The notes under the pieces: model-generated
Databases searched by the model: none
Seen by the model: the letters and a program-made list of their open reading frames with translations, nothing else
Told to the model about the DNA's origin: nothing
Shown: piece after piece, positions 1 through 13,393 of the stretch
Numbering within the stretch: position 1 is the first letter of the stretch
How the letters are laid out: each line of letters begins with the position of its first letter
Assembly: GCA_020881915.1 (NCBI GenBank)
Contig: JAJFPB010000004.1
Location: 2,542,001-2,606,000, forward strand
Direction of reading: 5' to 3'
Source: Paramyrothecium sp. XJ0827
Lineage: Eukaryota; Ascomycota; Sordariomycetes; Hypocreales; Stachybotryaceae
Length of the DNA stretch: 64,000 bases
Made by a program: the position numbers and the translations under genes

Positions 1-1541
1 TACAACGCTGCCACTGATGGACCGCAGGGGAGGGAGTTCTGGACGGCTGGAAGCCGCATATGGATCCTGGGAATACGATGCGGCTTGGGGCGCGGGCCCT
101 ACTGAAGATTGCGCCTGAGAGTGCGGCGTGGGTGCGCCAAGTTCACCGCGCAATTGCACGCTTTCCATTCGCAGACCTTGAAGCTCACGACGGAGCATGT
201 CATTCTCTGCAACGGCCGTATTGTAATGGGATTGAAGCATCCGAAGATGCTCATTCTGTCTTTGGTGTTCGGCAATTGCTAACAGCAGGTTAGTATAAGA
301 AGCAGGAAAATACGTTCGAGTTCATACCCTTGGTCAGAATCTCCCACTTAGAAGCCTTTGACCCCCGCTCTTGGGGCATGAGGTCCCGCAACTGATCAAA
401 AAGCTCCTTCATTTCTGTCCTCCTCTTGCGCTCGGCGAGCTTGTGGCTCACTCTGAGCTCAGGGGTACGACTGTAAGGTTGAGAGCCAGAAGAGCCGTTT
501 CCTTCCTCGAGCTGCAGATCGCCCAATTGCTTGTGCTGCATGCTATGGTGGTGCACTGGAGGATACTCGCCGGATGCGTTGGACATGCGGGCGTACTCAT
601 TGGTCTCCCCCAGTCGGCGCTGTCCAGCAGGCAGGCGAGACTCGGCTGTGAACTGACTGCTGGCGATAGAATCGGTGATGCTGCTACGCCTGGAGTCTGA
701 GTAGTGCGATGGAACTCGCTGTATCTCCTCTTCGGGGAAAGCCCACGCCTGACCCTTGGTGGGCTCCGCGGCACGGGCAATGTGGCTAGTGGCCGGGCCC
801 GTGATGGCCGGTGCCGTCTTCCCCATCTTCGGTTCAGGGTTGCGTTCTGCACTCGGCTGATATCCGTTGGAGATTCTATGCACGGAGAGTGTCTCCAGGC
901 CGGGTCGGGGATTGCGCTGCGTCTGCAATGTGTTCTGGATAGAGGCTGTAGACTGGTTGTTGCTCGCATATGGCGAGTTTCCCAGTCGCATGTCACTGAA
1001 TCCTTGATTGATGCGGCTATCCACGCTCTCCCTTCGCGACATCATACCGGACGCAAGACCCTCACCCAGGGTGGCGCCAATTGGTCCTGTAGATTCGATT
1101 GAAGTCGGTCGCTCGTAGCGTCGGTGGTCGACACTGCCAGGGGTAGCGGGGGAGACCATGGAAGCAACACTCATGTTGCTGACAGAGGGGGACACCAGAG
1201 ATTGGGGGAGAACGTTTGATGCTACCGGAGAGGGCGTTTTGTCGGCCGAAGATGACTGGTAGCCTGAACCCGTCGGGCTCAAGCCGTTAGTACTAAAGGA
1301 AGCGGCTGATGTGTCTACGGTCAAGGTTAGTGAACTGAGACCTTCGCAGGACCAGGAATGAAAGGAGCGTCGTACGTTTGCTCGACGCCTCAGCCGTAGA
1401 GTAGAATCCGGAATCGCGGAGCTGTGGGGGCGGAATGTGGTGGGCATGAGGGTGGTCGTCATTATTGAGGATGTTGGTTAGGCCCGCAGCCTTGTTAGGT
1501 GCTGCGCGCGGTTGCTGAACGTGAGGGTCCAAGGTTGACAT
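1..1541 (-). CDS. bHLH transcription factor, 3' end beyond window
   Basis: Predicted nuclear DNA-binding regulator. Three exons are visible: 1376-1541, 328-1314 and 1-278, with introns of 61 bp (1315-1375) and 49 bp (279-327). Splicing keeps frame and gives at least 477 residues. The middle is long, Ser/Pro-rich and low complexity. A basic helix-loop-helix lies at about residues 343-400: the basic part contains SHKLAERKRR, with the His, Glu and Arg spacing typical of factors that bind CANNTG E-boxes. The second intron cuts between loop and helix 2. After it, helix 2 runs into a Leu- and Gln-rich stretch with coiled-coil character (about 385-425). The start at 1541 was chosen because the next exon joins it in phase. 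Reading through intron 2 would stop early and lose helix 2. The target genes and exact subfamily are not recognised. The stop codon lies left of the window. Confidence 0.85.
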
Positions 1542-3240
1542 GATGGGCGTGTGTCGAAGAGATATGTTTGGGTATCAAAATGGTAAAATGGTAATGAGGA
1601 TGCTGGATATTTCCAAATGTTGGCAAAGATCGCGTGGCCGGGAGTGAGTGACGGGATCGACAAGATCGTAGGGATGGCGGGTTGGATGCTGAGCGCTCTG
1701 AAGGAAGACGCAGTGGACGATTGAAGCAAGAAAGACCGCCTAGGTCGGTAGCCCTTTCAGGGGTACGTTTGGGAGACAAGCAGTGAAGCAGTCGAGGAGG
1801 GTTCGGATCACAGAAATGACATTCGAGGGCGTTGGTGATGTCCAGCTGGCCGTGTACTTATTGGGGAGAGTGAGGGAGAGGAAGATGGAAAACGAGGGAG
1901 CAGGACTCGTGGAGAAAAGAGGTGCTGGGCTGCGGTGCTCCGATCAAGGGGGAGGGGTGTGGATGAAGAGAAGTGAGGGCGAGGTTGGGATGGGGGTGGA
2001 GGAGGGAGGGGGGGGAGGATACAATCTGGAATTGGATGGCTTGCAGAAGAGCGCGAAAGAAAAGCGTGAGAAGGTCAATGGGGGGAGGGATGGGTGACAA
2101 CACTGACAGCCTAAGCTGGTAGGTAAGGTACTGCTAACCAGGTGCCGTAATTAGGCCTTGGGGAGAGCCCACACCTCTCGTGGCTGCTGGCGGCAACCCG
2201 CCTGCAAAAGCGACAGACTGGGCCACTACCGAACCATTTCGCACCCCTATGGTGCCCGTACAGAGTACAACTTGCCCAAAGTTGTGCTTGGGTGTGCGAG
2301 TGAGTGAGAGTGTGGGAGTTGCATGCACGAGTGCTGCAAAGCACAAGCACAGCACAAAACGCAATGCCCAGGGCCGCACCGTCAGCTCCCGGGACGAGCG
2401 AGCTTGTCTGTGTGCAGTGTCTGGAGTTCCCGTCGCCGTTAGTGGCATGGGCCCATCCAGAGGTACTGCACCCCTGTCGGTGACTTGAATCTGATCATGC
2501 AATTGCGTGGCGTGGTACATGAGCTTGCCGTAGCGGCGACCCGGGGAGTCCTAAGCCGGCCAGGGGAGGCCAGAGAGATCTTGCAGAGCCTTGGCTGGGG
2601 TTCACATGGGAGACAGGGGCCCGAATGGAGCGATTCAAGCCATTTTTCTGCGGGGCCGCCTTGGCCATGGTCTCGGACGTCAGCACGCTTGACCAGTACA
2701 CGATACTTTCACTGCAGGTCACGCACAGGGACCCACTGGACCATGTGTCAAAGTCATTCGGTACAGCTACGGTACGCCCGATGGGCGGATCCTGTTAGGG
2801 TCGATTTTCCCACGCCCTGTGGAAGCAAGTCGCCTCGCCTTGAATGGGAATGGCAGGTAACTTTAATCCAGAAAGATCCTCGATCCCAGGGGACTCGCGT
2901 TAGCCTTTTCAATCAGAACCAACTCTACCGGGAAAGCGGTTATGATACTCTCTATGATCATGACAATACACAGCATTCGCTGTTTGACACCTGAGATATT
3001 ACTGTGTAGTGCACGGTGGCAGCCCTGCTTTGGAAGAAGGGGTAGCAAAGGTTACAGCAATGTCAAGAAAGAAGCAATTTGCATAAACATTGGTACAGGT
3101 ACTTGCACTGACAGCCCGGCTATGACAGGCCAGGTCAATCGTTGCCCAGAAGCTTCCCTGCAAGGACATGCACAACGGATGGTCTGCCATGCCGTGTGGT
3201 ACCTGTACTGGGGCGCTGCAGCGTCCGCGACGTGCACCCA

Positions 3241-3297
3241 CATCAGGTACTGTAAGTACGAGGTAGGTAGGTACCTTACCTAGGTAGGTACCCTTGC
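3241..3297. repeat. AGGTA/TACCT short-motif cluster
   Basis: Interleaved direct and inverted copies of AGGTA and TACCT, including the self-complementary core ACCTAGGT. Similar clusters recur through the intergenic DNA of this window. The function is unknown; simple-sequence drift or a decayed small repeat are both possible. Confidence 0.7.
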
Positions 3298-5639
3298 CTG
3301 GTACGTCCTCACGCACCGTAGTCTGCCCTCATCAGGAAATTCCCCTACAGCTTTTTGGCTCATTGTTGCAACAAAGAAATCAGAGAAGCGGGCATCTGAC
3401 GTAGCAGATAATGTGGATGAGCCCGACATGAGCCCGTAAGAACAAGTTTCTTCAGGCAAACCCCGAGGTGATCAACGGCCTACTGTCCGGCCAGCAGCGA
3501 AACTATAATGAGTGTATGTGTTTTATGGGTGGCTCCTGCTCCTCGCCAGACACACGGTATAGAGTCCTCCGGTTCGCTCGCCGCCTTCCTCCGATTGATC
3601 TCGGCGGGCATGCTGTGCGGCTTACAGCCCCGGAAAGCTGCCATTCTGTCTGTCCCTCTACGTAGCGCGTGCTCTTCTTCACCCAGGCAAGCGAAGACAT
3701 CACAAGCAGTTACCGATGGCTGACACTTCATGTGGCGACTGTTGAGTGCCGTTCAGGGCAGAAGCGGTCGCAAAGATACCCGACTGCCATACCCAGAGAC
3801 ATGGCAGGCCGGCCACCTAAGTCAAGGTCAGTCAGTCATTTCGTCCCGTCCGCTCCAAGACTATCATTTTCCTGATTCTCGGGAAGTGGCCCGCCTGGCG
3901 TGTAGCGCCCATAGTTGCCTGCGCCTCGAGGATGTACAGCGCCTTCGCTAGTCCACAATTACGCGTGCCGACCACGGGATGTTCCCATGATTGTCAAAGA
4001 TCTGCCCCCAAATCTCCGTCCCATCCCCGCGTGCGAGTGCCGTATCCCCTCTGATTGGCGGCTCGAGGATGGCTATGAAGCACGTCTACTGCCTTGACCC
4101 GACCTAACAATTCGTTTTCGAACCTCCACCGTCCGTCAGCCTGCACACTCAGTGGTGTGCTGCGTAATGGGTGGCCATTCTCGCCATGATCGGTGGTGCT
4201 TTTTGCTTGTTTTCCTTCCCTGCCTACATGACACTTGCGTACAGTAAGACTCTTGCGAGGCATTGTAGCGACATGCAGCAGGGGGACCATTTCAAACGGG
4301 CAGGCTGTGTCGAGTCCATGACCAAGTGGTGGGGACTCCACACCATTTCAGCCCGGGGAGAGATGAGCAAAGCTAGCTGCGGTGCGAAAGACCACTTCCC
4401 GCCCTCGAACCGCAAGCTGCATGTCAGGTATTCAGATTCTGCTTCAGGGCGGCCAGCATCCGTCAAGCCGGCACGGACTCGCTCCCGCCCGTCGCACATA
4501 TAGTAATGCTGAGGGTTGTTATCGCCCTCTGCACAGAAAAGTTAAACGGCGCAGCTTCGCATGTTGTTACAGGCAGTGGAAGTCCGCAAGCAAAGCCATA
4601 TGGCTCGGATAACACTAGCTGATTTCCAGGCGTAGCCGCCACGCCAAGCATCATTTAGCGCAAAAGAAGCCATCCTTGCGCCACGACATTGGCAACTACC
4701 TTGGGAACCGTGAGAAAAGCGGTTGACAATAAGCAATTCCGAATACTCGGGGGTGGAGCGCATATACCCACAATGGGCCATACATGCGTCGCCGACGGCT
4801 CAGTAATAAGAAGACGCTTAGCCCCGACTGACTGTTTTACGGTTAGTCGGGCAGGGCATCTGCCGTAATGGTAGTCGAACAGCACTGCATTGGACGGCAA
4901 TGTGTCTTCTGCCGAGGAAGATTGATCTGTAAATCAGGGCGGCCAGTTCAGCACCCCCAGTGTACTCCACATATAATCCTGGCTTCCAGGAGCAGCCCTG
5001 TACGTCCGGAACTATGCACAGAAGAGGAACTGAAAGTCAGCAACAACCAGGGGGCGGCAGGCCAGGAGGGAATCGGGTAGGGGGGTGCGTGGCTGTGGAT
5101 GATGTACCAGGGTTCCGCGTGCCGCTATGCACTGGAAGCTCAGGATTAACGGCCCTTCTTTTTTAGCCTACCCGAATAAGCAAGAGGGGCTTTTTGTCCC
5201 TGCTCGTCCTCAACCCAAGTGAGTAAGGTCTGGTACCTAGTAAGATGCCGCGAGAAAACTGGGAGGAGACGCCTTGCATTGCGATGTGGAGGGTTTTGGA
5301 CTTGTGGTGCCCACAGGAAATGAAGACTTGTCTGGGGCATTTTGCCCAAGCAATTCATACTCTTTGTCACGAGAGTGTGAATGGCTTGCTGCATTCTGGC
5401 GCCGCCCAGTTCGCTGACAGACGGATGGGCCTTTTCGTACTGTAAACTTGGTACAGACCAAGCTTACCGACCCACCGTTTGTGCAAATGCGTGCCAGCGG
5501 CAAGATACCTAGCGATCATGCCATGCTCACGTGGTGACGGGATGATCTCACCAACGGTACTGTACCTTTACGTGAAATGGCCACCTTGGCAAAATAGGGC
5601 AGATAAAGGTACAAAGGTCAGGTAGGTACCGTAGGTGGA

Positions 5640-5885
5640 CGCCAGAAAAAACCAAACTGCAACAGCACGATACGAAATACGAGTGCTTTCCCCCATATTT
5701 CTTTCCTTTGTTAAACGCTACAATCAAGATTTTAAATTAAGTAAAAATCAACACCAAAACACATGAAGAGATTTCGTTCTGAAAACAAACCTTCTCATGA
5801 GATAAGTTTCTGATGGAAGGAACACATTAGCAAGATTATTCTTATAAAATTACAAAATATTACCTTCAAAAAATTTGGTGTGTGT
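5640..5885. other. AT-rich island
   Basis: A sharp run of A/T-rich sequence with many A and T homopolymers inside otherwise balanced intergenic DNA. No open frame, terminal repeat or recognisable element end was found. It may be a relic of an old insertion or a nucleosome-poor or matrix-associated segment. Neither is shown by the sequence. Confidence 0.5.
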
Positions 5886-8800
5886 TAGAAGCACATAGTG
5901 TCACACTGCCCAGTGCTTCCCTAATTCGTGCGGAGCCTCGCTCAAAGAGGGTTGTCCCAAGTCTTCACTTGAAGATCTTGAATCTAAAAGACGTCATGCT
6001 CCCCAGCTGAATGACTTGGAGTGCGGAGAAGGTCGACTTCCAACTGTATCGTATGTCTCATGACGATAAAGGACCCAAGATATCAAAATTACATGTAGCC
6101 TGAATTATGTGGACGGCTTGGGGAAGTCTCGGCTGAAGATCATGAACAACTCCAGCTCCCTCCCATTGTCGGTATTGAGATTCCAAATGCATGAGACCCT
6201 AGGCTACCTCTTTTGGCGAGAGCGGCTAGACTTTCATCTTAAAACCTGCTGAAGAATAAAGCCATATGGTCTCCGTTTTTCGGCCACACACTTCCCTCGC
6301 AACATGTAATACGGGACCTTCTCCAGACGCCTAATACAAGGAAGCTCCAGTAATGAGGAAAAAGTCCAGTTGGGCGCTGCTGCAAATATTACATCAGGGG
6401 AAGGATAAACCCAGCAGGTTGCATGTTACCCAGGCTCTAAGCCGGTACGTCAAACGATCCCACCGAGATTGGCTCGTCTGACCATGTTTAAGCTCGTGCA
6501 GCACGCTCCAGCGGGGGGAGGGGTCCGCTTGTGTTTCTTCTTGTTTTCTTTTTTTCCCACTCCCAAGTCCCCCCTCCCCTGTCATGGATCCTCGTGGCTG
6601 CAACTTGACAGGGATAGCATGTGCGCTTGCATCGGCGTTACGGGCGGCTTGTGCCTTTCGCCCCGGCTGCCCCGGTACACTACAGTTGGGTGCGGGTGGG
6701 TTGGATTGCTGGAACGGGCATGTGTATCTTTCGGCGCAGCGATAGCCGCCCACCGTCGAAACACCTGAAATCCATCCACCCATCCGATGCCACACCACCA
6801 GCCGCGCGTGTCAGCGTTAATAACCCTGGTCTCCATTGCATTCCATGCCCTGCCCACGAGAGGAACCGGCTGCAGTCAAATCAGCACCTCATCCGTTGCT
6901 TGGTTCTGCTGTCCTGCTATCGTGCAGATTCGGTCTACAACAACGTGTCTGCACGCCAGAGGAAAACAACGGAGGAAAGCCTGCTGAATCGAAATTGATT
7001 GGCACTGACGTGGAACTGGAGGCTCGAAATGGCTTGACAATAGCTGGCAGCCATGCACGACTCTACCGAAAGAGCCAAGGATAGTCTAATCCGAACACAC
7101 CTTACCCTTCAAGAGGCAATAGTTTGCCAACGGCACCAGATGGCTGTAAGAAGGCTGCTCGATCGAACAGGCCCACGCGAGCAGGCTCGAAATATCCACT
7201 AATCGGCCTGGAACCCGTCTTGGTTCGCATACTCGCAGTCTCCATTTTTCCAGGCAGCAGTATCTCGGGCATCTCATTGGCTGACCAGATTCCAGCTCAT
7301 ACCACAGAATAAGGTACCTAGGATCGCACGAGAGGGTTTCAATCATCACGTCTCGAAAAGATATTTCGTCTAATCTGCCGACTGACCGGCACTTGCCTTT
7401 GTACTGGTCGTTTTACTCGATTGTGTGATCAGAGCAGCACCATCGCCGTGGTTTAGGACGGCCATTTGCTATGCGGTGGCGCCACATATCATCGTATCTA
7501 AGACAACCAACCGGGAAAGCAACATGATGGCATTTGTGATCCATCTGCGAGCCTGCTGCATGTCAAGGAGTCTCTTCGAAAAGTGCAAGCGATAACCTCG
7601 AAGTCCCTCTGCCCACTGTGGATTTTACTGAGGGCGTATACTGTAATGAAGCTGGGCGTGGGATAGCACTGCTCGGTCCCTCATCCGGCATCGCGGGTCT
7701 GGTTGAATTTTCTCCATCCACCTTACATGCACGTGGCTTCCGCTTATGGTCAGTAATCACGATTCTCTCCAGAAGAAAACAGAACTGGCCCCCATCTGAC
7801 AACCCTAGCTCGCAGCCCCTCCGCACATTGGAACCCCCGATGAGCCCTGCCGCAGGAGAACTGGGGGTGGTTACCTTGACCCACGGCCGAGCTTTTTGGG
7901 TAGCTTGGCTTCCCCGATGCATCTTGGCCAGAGGGGATTTGCAGGATGCAACATTGCATCCTATCCTACGCTTCTACCTTTGGTGATCTGCGGCTCCATC
8001 ACGGCGAGTATATCAGAATCCTAGCGTTTGACGGCGGCGGCAGGGGAATTGATGAAGAAGAAGAAACCTCTTTGATCAGATCCTTCTTCTGGTCCATGGG
8101 ACGGAGTGGGGTGCCTGCGTAGGTACCGAACGCTTTTGTATCCTTCCCAAGAAGGAGGACCTAGTCATCTTTCTGGCTTTCACATGTGCAAGGGACAAGG
8201 TGCACCAAGGGCCTGTTCCACCACCCCTGGGCCAAACAGAACCCCGGCCTACGGTAAGGTAAGCGAACAGATCTCAGAAATCGCGCGCCACAATTCCTGT
8301 CTGTTCTCCCAGCGCCCTTTCCCTCGAGGCGCATCCCACTTCGTCTCGTCCCATGTGTGCGACAAACTTCTGGCTTGGTGAACCAGTCATTCTTGCTTTT
8401 ATTTTTCCTGATGGGATACCTCGACCGTTCATGAGGAAACCCGGGGTTTTGGTTGTGTTTTCCACGATCTGACCGCGAACGGTTAGTAGATGCATTCAGT
8501 CCGGGCGTATTTTGAGTTTGATCCCAGTGGCCTCGGCCATGTGGGAAATACTGACGGCTGGTGCCGATGGGTTTTGTCGTAGTTTTCGTTAGCGGGAGGA
8601 GTGCTAAGCGTAAAGGTGAAAAGTCAAATCGCTTCCTGTCGCCGTTGCATTCTCATGGACCGTGATATCGTCTTCGCACCCCTCCCTCCCCCAGAGAGTG
8701 TCTTTTGGAGACCCCCTCCCTGCGCTTGGACGTTGATCGACCAGGAAAGAGTCCTAGGAGCACAGTAAGGGGACGGACCCGGTCTCCTGAGGGCCGGGCC

Positions 8801-9297
8801 CTCTGTTGTACGGGCCAGCAAGACTTACGACATTTTTGTTTGATGATGTTGAGCTGAACGAGTAATGAAGGGAGGCGTCGTAACACAGACGCAGGCATTC
8901 TCCCGACGTGCGTCCCATCGATGTTACCCTGATAATTGCGCAGATGCTTGATTGCCTTGATGAAGATTAAGTGCATGCAATAGTTCAGGGCACCACAAAC
9001 GTACCGGGTACTGCAGGCCGGCATCAAGTGCGCGTGGCTTGAGGAACTTTTGAGAAGCACACCAAGGGCCGTGGATTGGTGCGTCAGGTACGGTGAGGTA
9101 ACCACATGGCAGTCACCCACTTGCATGTCTGGAATTCAGTTGTCCAATGGACAATCCAACGCATCAGCCAAAGACGACCGGGTCTTGGATGATCACCCAC
9201 ACCGGCGACAAAAGGTTCGTCTGGCCGCATTGAGGCCGTCGGAGGAAGGGTGGTCGCACTGTCGTTTGTACGAGAACTCAAAATCAAGGGTAACATC

Positions 9298-9480
9298 CCT
9301 AAAGTACCTAAGGCAAGGTAAGGTACAGTATGTTCCGAGGTATCTTGTCTTAAGTACCTAAGGTACCTCACCTGGGGCTGGTGAGCTTTTCCTGAGGCGC
9401 CGAGCACAAGGCAGGCCGGAGTCAACTGCTACGATCTGCCTTACCTCATGTACCTTACCTACCTTACCTTACCTTGACTT
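9298..9480. repeat. AGGTA/TACCT repeat cluster
   Basis: Two copies of AGTACCTAAGG about 50 bp apart, then a run of CCTTA and CCTACC units at 9438-9478. It has the same motif vocabulary as the clusters at 3241, 23561, 43401 and 54689. Confidence 0.65.
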
Positions 9481-12400
9481 TGGTGGCAGTTTGTTTGGAA
9501 TCCCCCCTTCCCAGTCCGTCCCTGCCGACACGTATCGTCCAGGCATGCCACCGCGCTCTCGCCGACTTGCCTCACAATCAGCTTGCCTTGCCACTGTACA
9601 TCCCATGGTTCCCTTCACGTTTCCTCTGCAAACCCCGAATGACGTGTGCCCCGTGCTGCTGTCTACAGCCGCTTGTCGCTGCGCCGGACAGCGCGACCGC
9701 GCGGTTCAGGCCGCGCTTGATCCTCAGAGCCCACTGACACCCAGGTGCCCACAACCCTCCCTGCGTTTCATCCACTGATTGACGCCGTCGGCCATCCCCG
9801 GCGGCTCCCGATGGGCGTGGTTCGCAGTCAGGAACGCGCCCTGGTCATGCCAACGCCGCTGTTCCTCGGCTGTGCTTTGACCCAGATGGCGCGGTGGCAT
9901 CTGTCTTCTTGCCAAACTCGTGCTCTCCTCTGGCAGGCGGCCAATCCTCGTCGTCGAGTTGTGGCAATACACCTTTCCGAAGTGTGTAGGAGGCGGGGAG
10001 GCGGAAGATGGATTATGTCCCAGCGCCAGTGCTGCGTCCGCACTGTCTCATCCGCCAGAATTGAACATCCATAGACTGGCTTGGACACTCACAGTTGCTT
10101 ATCGCATGCTACCCATCGTTTACCCCGATGGCACTTGGGCATTGAGCTGCTCCGGGTGTAGAGCCAGTCGGCGTAGTCTGCCAGCTACCTAGCCACCTAG
10201 TCGTTGGCCTGCTGAGGTCGCCCATGTTGGTGTTCACTGCGCCGACGTTAAGGGGCGTCATCAAATCATAGCTATGGAATTGCTTTCCAAGTCTGCCTCG
10301 GCGAGAGCGAAAGTAATGGGTACGTCGGTGGTGTGTTACTCCTACTTTCTACCATGAAGTTCACTACAACGGCCAGCTCTCTGGCGCCCCTGCGGTCCAT
10401 TTCTCGTCTCCCTCCCTCATTATGTAAAAGGTAAGAAGCCCAAGCAATTCCTCGATCGATCTACTCGGGCAGTCTAGCCGGACCCTGGACGCTACTTTAG
10501 ACCTTCAAAACCACACGTACTCCATTGCCATGTGGCTTGGTTGAGGTTGCTAACTTCCAAGCCTGCCGCTGGGGTAAGGGACATGGCTCACGCAAAGCTT
10601 CAATTCCTCGCCGGATCTGTCTCAAGTTGGGTGTGCCACTACAGCATTTACAACCGGGCACGGCCGGTTGACCTATTACAATCGACGTATTACAAAACAT
10701 CATTGCCATTACTGGAAAGGTAAACTTTCATGAATAGTTGCGCACTGCAAAATGTATCTCCAGACTTCTGTTCCCTCAAATCGTCACTTGATTGCTGGAG
10801 GAATGTGGGCCCATCTGGATACGAGGCGCTCTCATCTTTGGCATGAAGGAAACGAAACAGCAACAGATGCCTCTTCCGCATCCTGCTGCCTCATGCGCGG
10901 CAACTCCGAGGCCTTCTTCTCTGCCATCCCGGGTACGAAGATCGATAAGTCTGGTTCTCATAGTTTACACTAGCTTCCCCATACCCTAGCGGACCATGTC
11001 GGAACGATGCGATTTAGACTTCATACCCTTACGCATAGTATTTCTTACATGCACCCGGCAACCTGGCTGTCGGGAGCATCTCCTTGGCCTGAGCTTCTAT
11101 AGAGTTTCGACTGTCCTCACCGTCCGGTTCGGCCGCCCGGCAAGAAAGGCCGAACTGAATGTTAGGATTCGCCGTATATAGCATGTTGCCAGTCGCGAAT
11201 CTTATCCAGGCACCAGGATCTAACTGCAGGCGTCGGAGGTAACAAGCCTAGCTAGCTGTGTGTGTTGACCTTCGACGGCGTTTTAGCTCAACCGTACATC
11301 ACTGGACTGGCCAAACAGATGGTGACAGAGCAATCCATGCTCATCGATCTCAGCAGCTAATACATTTCAAGATCTAAAAGCTGGGGTACTCATGTGTCTC
11401 ATAGGTGGGTTGTAACCATCCCGCCTCTACTGGAAGGTTGATACGACAATTCAACGGTCATTGGCTTCATGACAAGACTCAGGAGCTCTCTCAACCTCTG
11501 CTGAGGACTTTTGAGAGGAGACCAGGCTAGTTGAGTTAGATTTCATCGCCGAAAGGAGCATATGCCCATTCGGCGCAATCTGTCCCAGTGGTATTAATAT
11601 CGATTTTCGTCTACTCTCACCTCGATATCGTCACCCGTGTGGTTCCGTTAAGGCACGTCAAGAAGTCTCGACCAGCAGTCAAGAATGACATGGGGTTGTC
11701 TTCATCCACAGACCTCGGGCGGAGTCACTATGGTGTTTATGCCATCGGTCATGAGCATGGGCATGTTGGGGGCGTTGAGTTATTTGCAGTTCGACTCCTC
11801 GATGTTGCAACAACACGACAGGCTTTGTTGCCCTACTGGAACGACATGCCCATGCACAGGCACATGCCCGTCTTGAGTTTTCAGACGCTATGGCTCGGGC
11901 TCCAATGTCTATCAGTATGGCCTATTTTCGACTGTCATCGATCACCGTCTTGTCTGAAATGCGGTGTGGCGGCGCATGTCTTGGGTTCCACGAGGGTTTG
12001 AGCCTTCAGCAAGGGCTCCAGATGTTCAAATGTTCTACTGGTTGGCGAGGCCCGAGGCTCTGCCGTGCCCGCGATGGTTGCCCAGCGGCAGCGGCCAACC
12101 GGGGTTCTCCAAGCCAATGGATGGCGTCGTCCGGAGGAGCAGCTGAGACACGAAATGCACGCTGAGCGGTATATCAGCTTCTCGTGATGTTGCTTTCTTT
12201 TTCCCAGCTAGTTCCCGCGGGTGCCTCACCCTCCTTTTTTCCCGCCTCTTTCCTTTTCTCGCCCCGCCAATGTGCTCCTGCGCTGTTGCACCTGAACCAC
12301 TTCCTCTGCTCAGCCATTGGATCGCTCACCATAGCCCCGGCCGGAGATGCAGTCCGCTCCTTGCGCGCCTCCTGGGCGGCTCAGGTCTTCCGCTCTCCTC

Positions 12401-13393
12401 TGGACAAGCCATATGTGACTGCTCGGGGGGATGCATGTCCTACATCGGCAGGTAGTGGTAATCACAGAGGATACACTCATGAGTGACAGAGACAGCGAGT
12501 AGACGATGCCGAGAGCCGAAGCAAAGGCTGGCATCAATGCGCGCAGCCGTGCGGGGGAAGAAACATGACCCGAGAAGCGGATTCGATAGCACCAGACTTT
12601 CCGTACACGTCCATGTCTTTAGACGAGTGATCGGAACACGAAGGCCTCCCAAGCTCGTTCGAGACGAACGCCGCAGTGACAGCGCCTGTGGTCTCGATCC
12701 AAAGCCCAGGGCGTCTTCAGCTGGACACTGGCGCTCGCTAATATGCACCCGGCTCGGGTGTGTGGAGGAAGCCGCCTGCGCGGACATCATGAGACCTGCT
12801 CTTTGCTTCTTCCCTCCCTTCCCATGCTGGCCAAGCCATCGGGCCAAAGACATCCACCCAGCCGCTGAGCTCGAGGCAGGGACAAGAGACATGGTTCGCT
12901 GAGATGGCGTTGCTGCTGTCTCATATGTGGCTTTTCGTCCTGAACTACTCGGGGGAGTGTGCAGCTTTCCAAAACGCTCATTAGATATGCCTGCACCTAG
13001 GGTTTTGTTATGAAGGCATGCATAATATTCGTGCATCTGAAGGGGGTGCCGTGTTATGACGGGAAGAAATAAGCAGCATTGTTCGTGATTGTAGGTGGTA
13101 AGTTATAGTTCCCATCACGTGCATGAACAAGGGACCTTCCTGCTCATTACTCTTCCACAAACTATCTGGGGATTAGAGTCTATGTTCCAACATCGTTGCT
13201 ACGGCTTCGGATTAAATGTAAGCAAGTGTGAAATCAGGTTATCACATCATTCCGCATGTATCTCGTCAATATCATCTCGGTTATCGAGGTTTCCTAGATC
13301 ATGAGTCGATACATGTACACAAAATATCTTTGTAAGTCCAGGGTATTCCCTGTCTTTTCCCATCGAAAAATCGCTGCGCCGAGACATGCAACA

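Larger units (their letters stand above)
1542..13393. other. 11.9 kb without a supported gene
   Basis: No open frame here gives a recognisable protein or a convincing splice model. The first 560 bases are purine-rich on the plus strand (1860-2090), that is pyrimidine-rich on the coding strand of the bHLH gene, and are probably its promoter and leader. The rest holds an AT-rich island (about 5640-5885), several AGGTA/TACCT-type short repeat clusters (3241-3297, 5551-5640, 9298-9480) and two pyrimidine tracts that do not precede a known gene (about 6525-6575 and 12190-12265). Base composition is otherwise close to balanced, not the extreme AT bias expected of heavily RIP-mutated DNA. Confidence 0.6.

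Noticed and set aside
11784..11794. GTTCGACTCC resembling a tRNA B box
   Set aside because: No T-arm pairing, no A box at the right distance and no acceptor stem. No tRNA gene was found anywhere in the window by eye.
11588..12001. 137-codon plus-strand frame with His/Met-rich segments, considered as a copper-transport protein
   Set aside because: The His/Met residues are scattered and there are no transmembrane segments or Mx3M motifs; the frame is not convincing.
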